64,000 nucleotides of DNA, from contig NZ_JAHHZM010000013.1 in the NCBI RefSeq assembly GCF_018642165.1, positions 1-64,000 on the forward strand, given 5' to 3'. Source of the stretch: Echinicola shivajiensis (lineage in GTDB: Bacteria; Bacteroidota; Bacteroidia; Cytophagales; Cyclobacteriaceae). A program made the position numbers and the translations under genes. Position 1 is the stretch's first letter. Each line of letters opens with the position of its first letter. The notes under the pieces are model-generated. The model did not search any database, had not been told where the DNA came from, and saw nothing but the letters and a program-made list of their open reading frames with translations. Below, one piece after another: positions 55,404 through 64,000 of this stretch.

Positions 55404-56069
55404 TTAGCTTCTCCAGAGATAGGGGAAGAGTATATAAGCCGTAACGCCAATTATTGCATTTATAGCTAAAAGGGTGAAAAGTTTATCAAGGCTTATTCCT
55501 CTGTCAAGACCATCTATCGCATTTTTTGAGATTCTTATGGCCATCAAAAGTATAGGAATGATAATAGGGAAACTCAAAATGGCCATTAAGGTGGCATTGT
55601 TACTTGCTTTGGAAGCGATGCCTGAAACCATGGTAAGACAGGCAGAAAATCCAACCGACCCTAGTAGTAGGTTGAGGATGAACATTCCCTGGTCCTGAAC
55701 CGGGTTACCCAAAATGATGCTGAATACAGTATACCCCAATAGGGCCAATATCAAGGTCAGAAGCGTATTATAAATTATTTTTGATAGTATAATTGATTCT
55801 GGAGAGGCAATCATATAATAATATAGCTGTCTTCCCTGGTGTTCTTGGACAAAGCTTTTGGCGACAGCATTGACTGAGGAGAATAATATAATGATCCAAT
55901 AAAGTGCATTCCAAGTAGGGATGGAAAGGTTGCCCTGCTTGGCACCGACACTCAGGTAAGTGATGAACACTGCGCTGACCACATATAATAGGATACCGTT
56001 GAGTGCGAATTTTTGTCTCCACTCTAGGGTGATTTCCTTTTTGATCAAAACAATTATTTCATTCCACAT
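55404..56069 (-). CDS. ccmB: Heme exporter protein CcmB
   Basis: 221 aa, six transmembrane helices. CcmB features: an early LIKKEITLEWRQKFALNG segment, SPESIILSKIIYN, and FGNPVQDQGM-type loop with GSVGFSACLTMVSG. It is the membrane part of an ABC unit with the ATPase CcmA, which is not in this window. It begins the ccm run, about 140 bp from serS, and has its own promoter element. Confidence 0.9.
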   Translation of the reverse strand: MWNEIIVLIKKEITLEWRQKFALNGILLYVVSAVFITYLSVGAKQGNLSIPTWNALYWIIILFSSVNAVAKSFVQEHQGRQLYYYMIASPESIILSKIIYNTLLTLILALLGYTVFSIILGNPVQDQGMFILNLLLGSVGFSACLTMVSGIASKASNNATLMAILSFPIIIPILLMAIRISKNAIDGLDRGISLDKLFTLLAINAIIGVTAYILFPYLWRS

Positions 56070-56076
56070 AGCGGCA

Positions 56077-56084
56077 CAAATATA
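56077..56084 (-). promoter_or_regulatory. -7 element directly ahead of ccmB
   Basis: TATATTTG on the minus strand ends about 8 nt before the ccmB ATG (56069), predicting a leader of zero to three bases. Confidence 0.5.
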
Positions 56085-56150
56085 GGAAAGATTGGTTTAG
56101 CTGAATAAGATGCTGTCAAGTTGTTTTTTTCTAATAGGGGCTGAAATAGA

Positions 56151-56184
56151 AAATGCCTTTTCAGAAAGTCCTGAAAAGGCATTT
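56151..56184 (-). terminator. Terminator of serS
   Basis: AAATGCCTTTTCAG and CTGAAAAGGCATTT are perfect 14-bp arms around a 6-nt loop; on the minus strand a T-rich tract follows. It separates serS from the ccm genes. Confidence 0.92.
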
Positions 56185-56205
56185 AGCATGATGGATAGAT
56201 GAGAA

Positions 56206-57480
56206 TTAATCAATCCATTCAAAGCCTAGATAAGGAACCAGTACCTCAGGCATCTTAATGCCTTTTTCCGTTTGGTTGTTTTCCAGAATGGATGCCACAA
56301 TTCTCGGTAAAGCCAATGCACTTCCGTTTAGGGTGTGTGCCAAGACTGTTTTCTTATTTTCATCCTTGAACCTGAGCTTTAGTCTATTGGCTTGGTATGT
56401 TTCAAAGTTACTTACTGAACTTACTTCAAGCCACATTCCCTGAGCGGCTGAGTAAACTTCCATATCATACGTAAGGGCAGAAGTAAAGCCAGTATCTCCT
56501 CCACAAAGTCTTAAGACGCGGTATTGAAGACCTAGTTTTTTTAAGAGTCCTTGAACGTAAAGGCTCATGTCTTCCAAGGCTTCATATGATTTGTCCGGGT
56601 GACTAATCTGTACAATTTCCACCTTGTCAAATTGGTGCAATCTGTTTAGTCCTCTCACGTGGGCACCCCAGCTGCCCGCTTCCCTTCTAAAACATGGCGT
56701 AAAGGCAGTGTTTTTTATAGGGAGATCAGATTCCTTGACCATCACATCCCTGTACATATTTGTCACAGGGACTTCAGCTGTTGGGATCAGGAAAAGGTTG
56801 TCTGCAGTAGCATGGTACATTTGACCTTCTTTGTCAGGTAACTGACCAGTGCCATAACCGCTGTCCTCGTTGATAAGAATCGGTGGCTGAACTTCATTAT
56901 AGCCCTGTTTGGTAGCTTCATCAAGGAAAAAGTTGACCAAGGCTCTTTGAAGTCTGGCTCCTTTGCCCTTATAAACAGGAAATCCAGCACCAGTGATTTT
57001 ATTCCCTAGTTCAAAGTCTATGATGTCGTACTTTTTGATCAAGTCCCAGTGAGCCTGGTTGCCCGCGTATAAGTTGGGTGTTTCACCGTGTTCAAATACC
57101 ACTTCATTGTCCTCTGCTGATTTTCCTGCAGGAACAGAACTATGAGGAATATTGGGGATATTATATAATAGCGAGCGAAGGGAATCTTCGGTCTCGTTAT
57201 AGCTTTCTTCCAAGGATTTTATTTGGCCTTTGATTTCAGCTGTTCTAGCTTTTACTTCATTGGCTTCATCTTTTTTGCCTTCTTTCATAAGCATTCCAAT
57301 TTTTTTGGAAATGCTGTTGGATTCGGCTTGAAGCTGATCTCTCTCTAATTGAGTTTCTTTTCTTTTTTTATCTAAATCCAGGACATCCTGCAGTTTTTGA
57401 GCTGCCTCAGGGAAAAAACGTTTGTTTAATCCTTCTACTGCCTGATCAAAATTGTCACGAATAAAATTTACTTGTAGCAT
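56206..57480 (-). CDS. serS: Seryl-tRNA synthetase
   Basis: 424 aa, standard length. N-terminal antiparallel coiled coil that grips the long tRNA arm (residues 30-105), then the class II core: motif 2 at TPCFRREAGSWGAHVRG, HQFDKVEIV, and motif 3 GSALALPRIVASILENNQ. It charges tRNA-Ser (and tRNA-Sec where present). Divergent from rho, monocistronic with its own terminator. Confidence 0.97.
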   Translation of the reverse strand: MLQVNFIRDNFDQAVEGLNKRFFPEAAQKLQDVLDLDKKRKETQLERDQLQAESNSISKKIGMLMKEGKKDEANEVKARTAEIKGQIKSLEESYNETEDSLRSLLYNIPNIPHSSVPAGKSAEDNEVVFEHGETPNLYAGNQAHWDLIKKYDIIDFELGNKITGAGFPVYKGKGARLQRALVNFFLDEATKQGYNEVQPPILINEDSGYGTGQLPDKEGQMYHATADNLFLIPTAEVPVTNMYRDVMVKESDLPIKNTAFTPCFRREAGSWGAHVRGLNRLHQFDKVEIVQISHPDKSYEALEDMSLYVQGLLKKLGLQYRVLRLCGGDTGFTSALTYDMEVYSAAQGMWLEVSSVSNFETYQANRLKLRFKDENKKTVLAHTLNGSALALPRIVASILENNQTEKGIKMPEVLVPYLGFEWID

Positions 57481-57508
57481 GTGTATCGCTTAGCTTTATT
57501 TAGAATTG

Positions 57509-57536
57509 CAAAGATAATGATTTCATATAGAGCAAA
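57509..57536 (-). promoter_or_regulatory. Promoter of serS
   Basis: On the minus strand, TTTG (57536-57533), 16 nt, TATCTTTG (57516-57509); about 29 nt before the serS ATG. The spacer is a little short. Confidence 0.55.
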
Positions 57537-57746
57537 AGGATTGCTAAGACAAAAAAAAGAGCTGGTGTATTTTTTGTAGATTATTCCTGATAACAAAGCT
57601 CTTTAAACTCCGTATATATTTAGGAAATATACCTAAAAATGGCTTTCAAAGTCATTGGGGCTAAAATAATTAGGCCCTATTTATTAGGGAAATCTAACAG
57701 GGTAAGCAAAATAATTTCACAAAAAAAAATATCCTAGAAGAAAAAG

Positions 57747-57778
57747 TTTGCGTATTAAAGTTGCTTACTGTAATATTG
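57747..57778 (+). promoter_or_regulatory. Promoter of rho
   Basis: TTTG at 57747-57750, 20 nt, then TAATATTG at 57771-57778 (one base off TAnnTTTG). The start point would be near 57785, giving a rho leader of about 125 nt. Confidence 0.55.
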
Positions 57779-57796
57779 TGATATCAAAAAGTTCAT

Positions 57797-57815
57797 GATC
57801 CACGCCCTGTGGATC
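57797..57815 (+). promoter_or_regulatory. Stem-loop in the rho leader
   Basis: GATCCAC and GTGGATC are perfect arms around GCCCT, near the predicted 5' end of the rho mRNA. No T-tract follows. It may stabilise or regulate the leader; rho is autoregulated through its leader in other bacteria. Confidence 0.5.
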
Positions 57816-57910
57816 CATCTAAATTCACAGATATCTTTTTATACCAATCAATTAAATAGTCACAGTACTAATTTCAATTAATCACATCAAGTACATCTTA
57901 TACGTTTTTT

Positions 57911-59680
57911 ATGTATAATATTGAAGAACTAAAAATCAGATTGCTATCTGAATTAAAGGAGATAGCAGAAGAACTTGGGGTTAAGAACTTCAAGTCCCTA
58001 AAAAAGGATGATCTCATTTATGCCATCTTAGATCAGCAAGCTATCACCCCAGAGAAAGCCCTTCCAAAGAAAAAACCTTCAAAAGCTGAAACTGAGAAAG
58101 TCCAAACTGAAGAAAACAAAGCTCCGGAAGTAGTAGAAGAGAAAAAGGAAAGCAAGCCTAAGTTCAAAAGGCAGAATGTTTCCGATGTTAAGAGTGAGGC
58201 TGTAAGTGAAGAGAAGCCAGTTAAACCTGCTCCAAAAAGAGAAAAAGTAGAGGAAAAACCTGCTGAGGCAAGTCATAAGCCTAAACCAAAGCCTAGGGAA
58301 AAGCAGGAGACAAGTGCTCCGGAAGTTAAAGCCCAAGCAAAAAAAGAAGAAATTTCTGCAAAAGCTGATGAAGAAAACAAGCCTAGAAGCTTTAGACCTA
58401 GAAGAAAGGCTGTGGTGGATGAGGAAGCCCACCGAGTAGCGGTAGAGCGTCCGGCAGATGCTGATGCAGATATTCCAAAAAGAAAAAACATAAAAAGCCA
58501 AGAAGAGGCTTCATCTGTACCGACCAATGGCAATAAGAAAAAGTATTCAGTTGCCGTTAAGGAATTTGATGGGATTATTGAAAATGAAGGGGTGCTTGAG
58601 ATTATGTCTGATGGATATGGTTTCTTGAGGTCCTTGGATTATAATTATTTAGCTTCTCCTGATGATATTTATGTCTCCCCTTCTCAAATCAAGTTATTTG
58701 GATTGAAGACCGGAGATAATATCAAAGGTCAGATCAGGCCACCAAAAGAAGGTGAAAAGTATTTTGCCCTATTGAAGGTGAGCTCAGTAAACGGTAAGAC
58801 TACTGAGGAAATCAGAGATAGGATTCCATTTGAATACCTTACCCCATTATTCCCTGAGGAGAGATTGCAACTGACCACTAGGGCAGATAACTTCTCTACT
58901 AGGATTGTCGATCTTTTTGCTCCAATTGGTAAGGGGCAACGTGGTATGATTGTGGCTCAGCCGAAGACCGGTAAAACTGTATTGCTTCAAAAGATAGCCA
59001 ATGCCATTGCGGAAAACCATCCTGAATGTCATTTGATGATTCTTTTGATTGATGAACGCCCAGAAGAGGTGACTGATATGGCGAGGTCTGTAAAGGCAGA
59101 AGTGATTTCTTCTACATTTGATGAACAGGCTGAACGTCATGTAAAGGTTTCTGCTATGGTTTTGGAAAAGGCCAAAAGAATGGTGGAATGTGGTCATGAT
59201 GTGGTTATTCTTTTGGATTCCATTACCAGGTTGGCCAGAGCCTATAATACGGTAGTACCATCGTCAGGAAAGATCCTTTCGGGTGGTGTGGATGCCAATG
59301 CACTGCACAAGCCTAAGCGTTTCTTTGGTGCGGCCAGAAATGTGGAGAATGGTGGTTCTCTGACCATCATAGCTACTGCTTTGGTAGAGACTGGTTCCAA
59401 AATGGATGAGGTAATCTTTGAGGAATTCAAAGGTACTGGTAATATGGAATTGAGTTTAGATAGAAAACTTTCCAACAGAAGGATCTATCCAGCTATCGAT
59501 GTTCCTGGTTCTGGTACTAGGAGAGAGGATCTATTGATGGAGAAAGAAGAGATGCAAAGAGTTTGGATCCTGAGAAAACTGATGTCCGATATGACTTCAC
59601 AGGAAGCTATGGAATTCTTGCTCCAGAGAATGAAGGGTACTCGAGACAATGCAGAGTTTTTGATCAGTATGAACGGATAG
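57911..59680 (+). CDS. rho: Transcription termination factor Rho with long charged insert
   Basis: 589 aa, about 170 longer than E. coli Rho. Residues 1-45 are the Rho_N helical domain ([19 protein letters not shown]). Residues 46-205 are a Lys/Glu/Pro-rich, low-complexity, clearly disordered insert. Then the cold-shock-like RNA-binding domain ([15 protein letters not shown]) and the ATPase core with Walker A QPKTGKT, Walker [17 protein letters not shown] and the Q/R loops. It ends transcription at Rho-dependent sites. Long inserts are known in Bacteroidota Rho and some phase-separate. Own promoter and terminator. Confidence 0.97.
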   Translation: MYNIEELKIRLLSELKEIAEELGVKNFKSLKKDDLIYAILDQQAITPEKALPKKKPSKAETEKVQTEENKAPEVVEEKKESKPKFKRQNVSDVKSEAVSEEKPVKPAPKREKVEEKPAEASHKPKPKPREKQETSAPEVKAQAKKEEISAKADEENKPRSFRPRRKAVVDEEAHRVAVERPADADADIPKRKNIKSQEEASSVPTNGNKKKYSVAVKEFDGIIENEGVLEIMSDGYGFLRSLDYNYLASPDDIYVSPSQIKLFGLKTGDNIKGQIRPPKEGEKYFALLKVSSVNGKTTEEIRDRIPFEYLTPLFPEERLQLTTRADNFSTRIVDLFAPIGKGQRGMIVAQPKTGKTVLLQKIANAIAENHPECHLMILLIDERPEEVTDMARSVKAEVISSTFDEQAERHVKVSAMVLEKAKRMVECGHDVVILLDSITRLARAYNTVVPSSGKILSGGVDANALHKPKRFFGAARNVENGGSLTIIATALVETGSKMDEVIFEEFKGTGNMELSLDRKLSNRRIYPAIDVPGSGTRREDLLMEKEEMQRVWILRKLMSDMTSQEAMEFLLQRMKGTRDNAEFLISMNG

Positions 59681-59703
59681 GGCTGAATATCAATAAAATA
59701 CCT

Positions 59704-59739
59704 AAATCCCCATTCTTGAAAAAGAATGGGGATTTTTTT
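59704..59739 (+). terminator. Terminator of rho
   Basis: AAATCCCCATTCTT and AAGAATGGGGATTT are perfect 14-bp arms with a 4-nt loop, then TTTTG; 24 bp after the stop. Confidence 0.93.
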
Positions 59740-60032
59740 GTGTCATTTCAAATAAGTGTTTTTGTATTTTTTTGTAAATATTTTGTTATTCAAAACATAA
59801 TTTCGCTAATCTACAATATTTTAATTTTTTGTTTTATATATTTGTGTGTATACGTTGATTAATAGAATAATGTATGGATTTATTTGTTGTTTGAAATACG
59901 TTATTTCTACGATGAAATAATCTAGGGAATTATTTAAACTTAATTCTATCCTTTTTGATAAGACTTGACTCACCATTAGGTCTTACTTTGGCTAAGAGTT
60001 TAAGTGCATGTTTTATCCACACTGAAAGATGC
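59740..60032. other. AT-rich gap between rho and the T9SS cargo gene
   Basis: About 290 bp, strongly AT-rich. It must hold the cargo gene's promoter, but no clean TAnnTTTG pair was found. No RNA gene was recognised. Confidence 0.45.
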
Positions 60033-62543
60033 ATGAAACGATCGATAAAATTAATTTCATCTCAATATACCCTGATATTGATTATTGGGTTATGTATTTG
60101 GCTAAGCCCACTTTTTGGACAATCCTGCTTTGCGGAAGGTTCTGGAGATTGGGGGACGGCTTCTGATAGATGGAGTTGGCTTTGGGTGCCTGCCAATAGC
60201 AGTTCATCCAACACGGGGTATGGTACGCGGGGTTTTATGATGTTGCCTTCAAACACAGATAATTACAATCCCGACCACCGATTTTATGTTTATGTAAAGG
60301 ATGGGGAGACTGTTTATTGGGGATTTAGAAAGCGGAGTGGAGGTGATAATATGCGGGTACGGTGGTTGTATGATGATACTGATACCTCCTTTTTTCCTAC
60401 CGGCACAGGTGGTGATATGGTGGAAATCGATGATGAATATTACGATGCTGGTTCAGATGGAGCTGATCAGGGCAGACCTGGGGATGCGCTTGAGGCAGCC
60501 AGTGGACCAGATGCCATAGTTGGGGGAAGCGGATATGATGCTTTTTGGTTTACTAATAATACCGGGGCTGACAGGGCTTTTTGGATTGAGATTTCTGATG
60601 AAGATGGTGATATCATTGGAAATGGGTTCCAGATTGATTACTGGGATATTACAGTCGTCAATGCTTCTGATGAGATCCAATCAGGAAGGGTGTACTGTAA
60701 GTATTGGAGTGTGTACAATGGGCTTCCTAGTGAAGAAGGGGTGGCAAACAGTCAATCCTTTCATGATAATTTTGGTTTTTTTGTGCCTGTAGATGATACT
60801 TTTGGAGGCGATGGGGAGTCCTATTTTGTCAAATACGCGCATTTTGGTGGTGCCAATGGTGGCTATGTTAATTTTTTCGCCAATGCTGATGGTCCTAGAA
60901 ATGATCAAGGAAGTCATACCGAAAACAGGAAGTCCATTTCTGGAACTTCTTCCAATTACCAATATCCACTTTTCTTAAATGATCCAGATCATGAATTTTG
61001 GCCGACTACCGATGTACCTACAGCTACTTTAGATATCGTCTATCAGGAGAAGGTTCCCAGCGGAACTGGGGGCGAGGCTTGGGTAGAATTCAATATTAGC
61101 CTTCCGGGAATAGTAGATGTATTGATTGATCTAAATGGAAATGGAGTCTATGATGGTGGTGTAGATATTATCATGAGTGAAAGTTATGCTGCTCCAGGTG
61201 ATTACCAGATTTATTGGGATGGAGAGGATGCCAATGGTAATGTGATTGTAAGTGGTTCCCAGATTGAAGTTTTTGCCGCCGTAGTCTTTGCCCCCGTACA
61301 TTTCCCAGTATATGATATGGAGCAGAGTTTAGGGATTACCATTACCAATGTCCGGCCTGGGGATCCAGAGAATAATGACATTTACTGGGATGATTCTGGA
61401 ATTTCCGTTGATAATGAGCAGTCCTTGGAAGTAAATGTAACTGGAGAAGCTGGGACTTCACATATTTGGTATGCAGATGGGAATGAGGGGTTCGGGAACG
61501 AAAACACCATCAATACTTGGGCGGCTTCCTATTATGCAGAAGTCAATGAGGAAGACGGTTATCGGTACCTGACTTTTCAGGGGAATGTGTTTGATGATGA
61601 GGATGGCTTAGATGATAATTTGGTGAGTGGACTTCCTACTCTGGCTACGGGGCTTTATGCATTGATCGTGGATGAATCAGATCTGGTAGTGGCCTCTGCA
61701 CCGGTTTTGGTAGATGGAACATATACGATTGATCGGGTGCCAGATGGTGTATATAAGGTGATTCTCTCTATTGTAGATGCTTTGGAAGGGGAGCCAAGCC
61801 CTGCTCCTTCCTTGCCGGAGAGCTTTGAAAATTCAGGGGAACAATTGGGAACAGATGTAGGGGTAAATCTAATGGGTGAGGATGGGGTCTTGGAGGCTTT
61901 TAACTTGAACAATACTTCAGTAGTCAATGCCAATTTTGGATTGAGAGTTTTGGCAGTTCTGCCCGTTGCTTGGGAAGATTGGCAAGTCGATTTTATAAGT
62001 TCGAATAGAGACGCATTCGTCAAATGGACTGTCAGCAGAGAATGGGAGAGTAGTCATTATGAAATTGAAAGATCTGTAGATGGAGTCGAAGCATTTGAAA
62101 AGATTGGAGAAGTGCAGGCGGTGGGTTGGACAGATGAGTTAGTTGAATATGAGTTCAATGATGTGTCTTTGCCTTCTAAAGGAGCCGTTCTTTATTACAG
62201 GATTAAACAAGTTGATTTGGATGGAAAATTTTCTTTTAGTGATGTAAGATCCTTAGGGATTCCAGAAATTTCGTCTATTGCTAGGGTTTGGAAGATTTAC
62301 CCTAATCCTGTAGTTGGTAATGAATTATCAGTGGAGGACACTCGTAGTGTAACTGCTGCAAATGATCCATTAAGGTTTAGGTTGGTGGGAGTTTCCAGTG
62401 TTTCACCTTATATGGATGTTTTGGGGGAGGAAATGTTAAGCTTGGAATTGCGAAGGTTGTTGGAAAACGCTGGGAGTGGCTTTTATTTGCTTGAAATTCA
62501 ATGGGATGATAAGAAAGAAATGTTAAAGCTGATTAAGCGATAG
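60033..62543 (+). CDS. Secreted T9SS type A cargo protein of unknown function
   Basis: 837 aa from ATG 60033; an in-frame start at 59955 would add 26 residues ahead of a clear signal peptide (ILIIGLCIWLSPLFGQS). The N-terminal third is aromatic- and Asp-rich, with Trp-heavy beta pattern (SDRWSWLWVPANSS). The middle has FlgD-like (DANGNVIVSG) and SdrD/CNA-B-like stretches; Cys is rare. The C-terminus is a type A sorting domain: YPNPV (KIYPNPVVGNELSVED) and GFYLLEI...KLIKR. It is exported by the type IX system and probably bound to the surface or released. No enzyme motif is evident. Confidence 0.88.
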   Translation: MKRSIKLISSQYTLILIIGLCIWLSPLFGQSCFAEGSGDWGTASDRWSWLWVPANSSSSNTGYGTRGFMMLPSNTDNYNPDHRFYVYVKDGETVYWGFRKRSGGDNMRVRWLYDDTDTSFFPTGTGGDMVEIDDEYYDAGSDGADQGRPGDALEAASGPDAIVGGSGYDAFWFTNNTGADRAFWIEISDEDGDIIGNGFQIDYWDITVVNASDEIQSGRVYCKYWSVYNGLPSEEGVANSQSFHDNFGFFVPVDDTFGGDGESYFVKYAHFGGANGGYVNFFANADGPRNDQGSHTENRKSISGTSSNYQYPLFLNDPDHEFWPTTDVPTATLDIVYQEKVPSGTGGEAWVEFNISLPGIVDVLIDLNGNGVYDGGVDIIMSESYAAPGDYQIYWDGEDANGNVIVSGSQIEVFAAVVFAPVHFPVYDMEQSLGITITNVRPGDPENNDIYWDDSGISVDNEQSLEVNVTGEAGTSHIWYADGNEGFGNENTINTWAASYYAEVNEEDGYRYLTFQGNVFDDEDGLDDNLVSGLPTLATGLYALIVDESDLVVASAPVLVDGTYTIDRVPDGVYKVILSIVDALEGEPSPAPSLPESFENSGEQLGTDVGVNLMGEDGVLEAFNLNNTSVVNANFGLRVLAVLPVAWEDWQVDFISSNRDAFVKWTVSREWESSHYEIERSVDGVEAFEKIGEVQAVGWTDELVEYEFNDVSLPSKGAVLYYRIKQVDLDGKFSFSDVRSLGIPEISSIARVWKIYPNPVVGNELSVEDTRSVTAANDPLRFRLVGVSSVSPYMDVLGEEMLSLELRRLLENAGSGFYLLEIQWDDKKEMLKLIKR

Positions 62544-63117
62544 TGAATGAAAGAACGACGATATTGGTAAATCTGATTATCTGACCAGTTCTTACTTCTC
62601 ACGGATTCCACAGATCTACTTGGAGGAAGACAGGTTTACACAGAATAAAACCTCATTTTTCTGACTCTTAAGTGCTTTTTGAAAGAATATTTTCTGTTCA
62701 AAAGCTACTGGTGTCCTTAATGATATGCACATTTTTTAATATGTTGCTGCCTTTTTAAGCAGTGACTCAATAAATCAAACATTTTAATACAAGCCTTGAT
62801 CTTGCATCTGGTATTTTTTATGTGATTAATTATCAGTGAGTTTTGTTGAAAATGTTCATTTTTTTTGTTTGAGCTCAGTTGAGCTTATAACTCTAATAAT
62901 TATTACTCCACATCAATTTTGTCGGCTGGTTTTTGTAAAAAGCCTCTATATATGATATATAGGGGCTTTTTTGTTTTATTGATATTCCAAACGGTAAAAA
63001 ACAATATATAAAAAACAAAAAAGTGTAAATAAAAATCAATAAATGTTTTTAATAATAATTTTAAATACTAATATTTGTATAGGAAAAACATAAAAATGTA
63101 AATAAATATTTTTAGAG
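62544..63117. other. Long intergenic region with a late terminator-like hairpin
   Basis: About 574 bp between two same-strand secreted-protein genes. A short palindrome AGCTCA/TGAGCT lies at 62872-62885, and a strong terminator-like hairpin at 62937-62973, almost 400 bp past the upstream stop. The span could carry a long 3'UTR, a small RNA, or the leader of the next gene. No ORF was recognised. Confidence 0.5.
62937..62973 (+). terminator. Terminator-like hairpin in the long gap
   Basis: AAAAAGCC-CTATATAT and ATATAG-GGCTTTTT make a long stem followed by TTTTTTG. It is far (about 390 bp) from the upstream gene and 145 bp before the next start. Confidence 0.8.
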
Positions 63118-64000
63118 ATGAAAAGAAATTTGTCCATACTGATGCAATTAACCTTTTTGCTAATGCTAGGGGCTAATGTGTATGGGCAGACTTTTACCTA
63201 CAGTCCAAGTAATAGTGGATGTAATGGCACTTGGGGAGATGCTGACTGTTGGAATGTCAGTGCTACGTCTGGCTGTACAGCCAATTCTGCCCCACCTTTA
63301 ACGAACACTTCAGGTTGTGAAGTGAATATTGTGATCAATGATGATATCAGTTATGATACAGGAGGTGATTACCTGGTCTTTGGAGGTACTTTTAATCAAT
63401 TGACTGTAGATAATGGTGCGGTTTTAACAATTGTCGGAAATGTAGAGATTAATTCCGAAGATATAATTTTCTTTAATGTGGAGAATGGAGGTGAAATTGA
63501 TATTCAAGGGGAGCTTAAAATGTCTTTAGGGACTAATTCAAATAATACAATTTTAAAAATAGACGGCGATTATAATTCATTTGTGAATACTGAATTAATC
63601 GATTTAAGAGGGCGAGCTATTATTGAAATTTTGGATGGTGGCTCACTTGTTTCTAGTGGTCCAACAAATTATAATGGGAATAGTTCTCGTATTGATGTTT
63701 ATGGATTCTTTAGAACTGCGAAAGTTGATATACAAGGGGGGAGTAATCATCAGTTGAATTCATATGGGACTGCAGAAATAGTAATTGAGGGAGATATAGT
63801 TCTAGGGGGGACCACAGATATTACATTTAATGGAGATAGTGAAGTAGATGTGGGCGGTGATATTATCAATAATGGTGCGGCTATTATAAAAGCTACAGAA
63901 AATGCCCAAGTATATTATTGTGGAATTATTTGGGATGAACCGGATGCTGAGGAGATTGATAACGGAAAATTTAATAACTCCTGCCGTTTGCTTCCTGTTC
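63118..64000 (+). CDS. Secreted repetitive beta-rich protein, 3' end outside window
   Basis: At least 294 codons, open to the window's end. The start at 63118 gives a good signal peptide (MKRNLSILMQLTFLLMLGANVYGQ). The mature part has GTWGDADCWN, a Bacteroidota surface-protein motif, then short Gly/Asn/Asp/Ile-rich beta-strand repeats (VENGGEIDIQGELKM, GDIVLGGTTDITFNGDSEV) reading like a right-handed beta-helix or repetitive adhesin/autotransporter-like fold. A T9SS signal may lie beyond the edge. Function unknown. Low GC and codon use resemble accessory surface genes. Confidence 0.85.
   Translation, partial: MKRNLSILMQLTFLLMLGANVYGQTFTYSPSNSGCNGTWGDADCWNVSATSGCTANSAPPLTNTSGCEVNIVINDDISYDTGGDYLVFGGTFNQLTVDNGAVLTIVGNVEINSEDIIFFNVENGGEIDIQGELKMSLGTNSNNTILKIDGDYNSFVNTELIDLRGRAIIEILDGGSLVSSGPTNYNGNSSRIDVYGFFRTAKVDIQGGSNHQLNSYGTAEIVIEGDIVLGGTTDITFNGDSEVDVGGDIINNGAAIIKATENAQVYYCGIIWDEPDAEEIDNGKFNNSCRLLPV

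Larger units (their letters stand above)
57481..57910. other. Divergent serS-rho intergenic region with two promoters and a rho leader
   Basis: About 430 bp. On the minus side a serS promoter is seen at 57509-57536; on the plus side a rho promoter at 57747-57778. The middle has an inverted pair, AAAGAGCT near 57550 and AGCTCTTT near 57600, of unclear meaning. No ORF or RNA gene was recognised. Confidence 0.6.

Noticed and set aside
57481-57910. Riboswitch or RNA gene in the serS-rho gap
   Set aside because: Only short stems and promoter elements are visible; no known RNA consensus was recognised.

Overview
The window reads as a chromosomal segment of a free-living, gliding-type member of the Bacteroidota, probably order Cytophagales and perhaps Cyclobacteriaceae (Echinicola, Cyclobacterium or Algoriphagus relatives). 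The signs are type IX secretion (T9SS) signals of both type A and type B, PorP/SprF and OmpA partner proteins, an Oar-like TonB receptor with an N-terminal carboxypeptidase-regulatory domain, Bacteroidota promoters (TTTG - about 19-20 nt - TAnnTTTG), general absence of Shine-Dalgarno sequences, and a Rho with a long charged insert. The family-level placement is inference. I see no rRNA, tRNA, prophage, conjugative element or CRISPR array.

Layout. 1-8.2 kb: 3' part of a giant repetitive surface adhesin with a type B T9SS signal, its PorP/SprF-like outer-membrane partner and a large OmpA/PD40/SPOR protein, probably one operon. 8.3-12.4 kb: M23 peptidase, aspS and a YhhN-family membrane protein. 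12.8-21.0 kb: Oar-like TonB receptor, a GNAT acetyltransferase, and a three-gene sugar-type operon (DapA-superfamily aldolase, sodium-solute symporter, fucose-isomerase-like protein). 21.3-25.8 kb: lipoprotein beta-propeller, small secreted protein, galE, acyl-CoA dehydrogenase. 25.8-27.4 kb: translation/recombination cluster rpsU-xerC-hpf, with a very strong Shine-Dalgarno before rpsU. 27.4-33.0 kb: surface-glycan or glycolipid genes (two GT39-type transferases, a GT2 and a flippase-like membrane protein). 33-40.3 kb: chromate transporter, 2OG-Fe(II) oxygenase, lipoprotein, recO, tdk, ferredoxin, a conserved unknown and a sulfatase. 40.3-45.8 kb: cell-shape operon mreB-mreC-mreD-mrdA-rodA (minus strand). 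46.1-46.9 kb: a REP-associated tyrosine transposase (RAYT) between two copies of a composite three-hairpin REP, lying between mreB and purH. 47.0-51.2 kb: purH, purN, UbiA-type prenyltransferase, DUF2520 protein. 51.3-56.1 kb: cytochrome c maturation genes ccmB-C-D-E-F (minus strand) with a CxxxY-type CcmE. 56.2-59.7 kb: divergent serS and rho. 59.9-64 kb: a type A T9SS cargo protein and the 5' part of another secreted protein that runs off the window.

How the genes work together. Most of the window is housekeeping (tRNA charging, purine synthesis, cell wall elongation, cytochrome c assembly, termination). Accessory content is mostly cell-surface: T9SS cargo at both ends, glycosyltransferases, a TonB receptor and lipoproteins. 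The points most worth a second look are the RAYT with its triple-hairpin REPs, canonical EF-hand-like calcium loops inside the adhesin repeats, the SD-driven rpsU, the CxxxY CcmE, the HxC variant of the M23 peptidase, and the orphan aldolase/symporter/isomerase operon.
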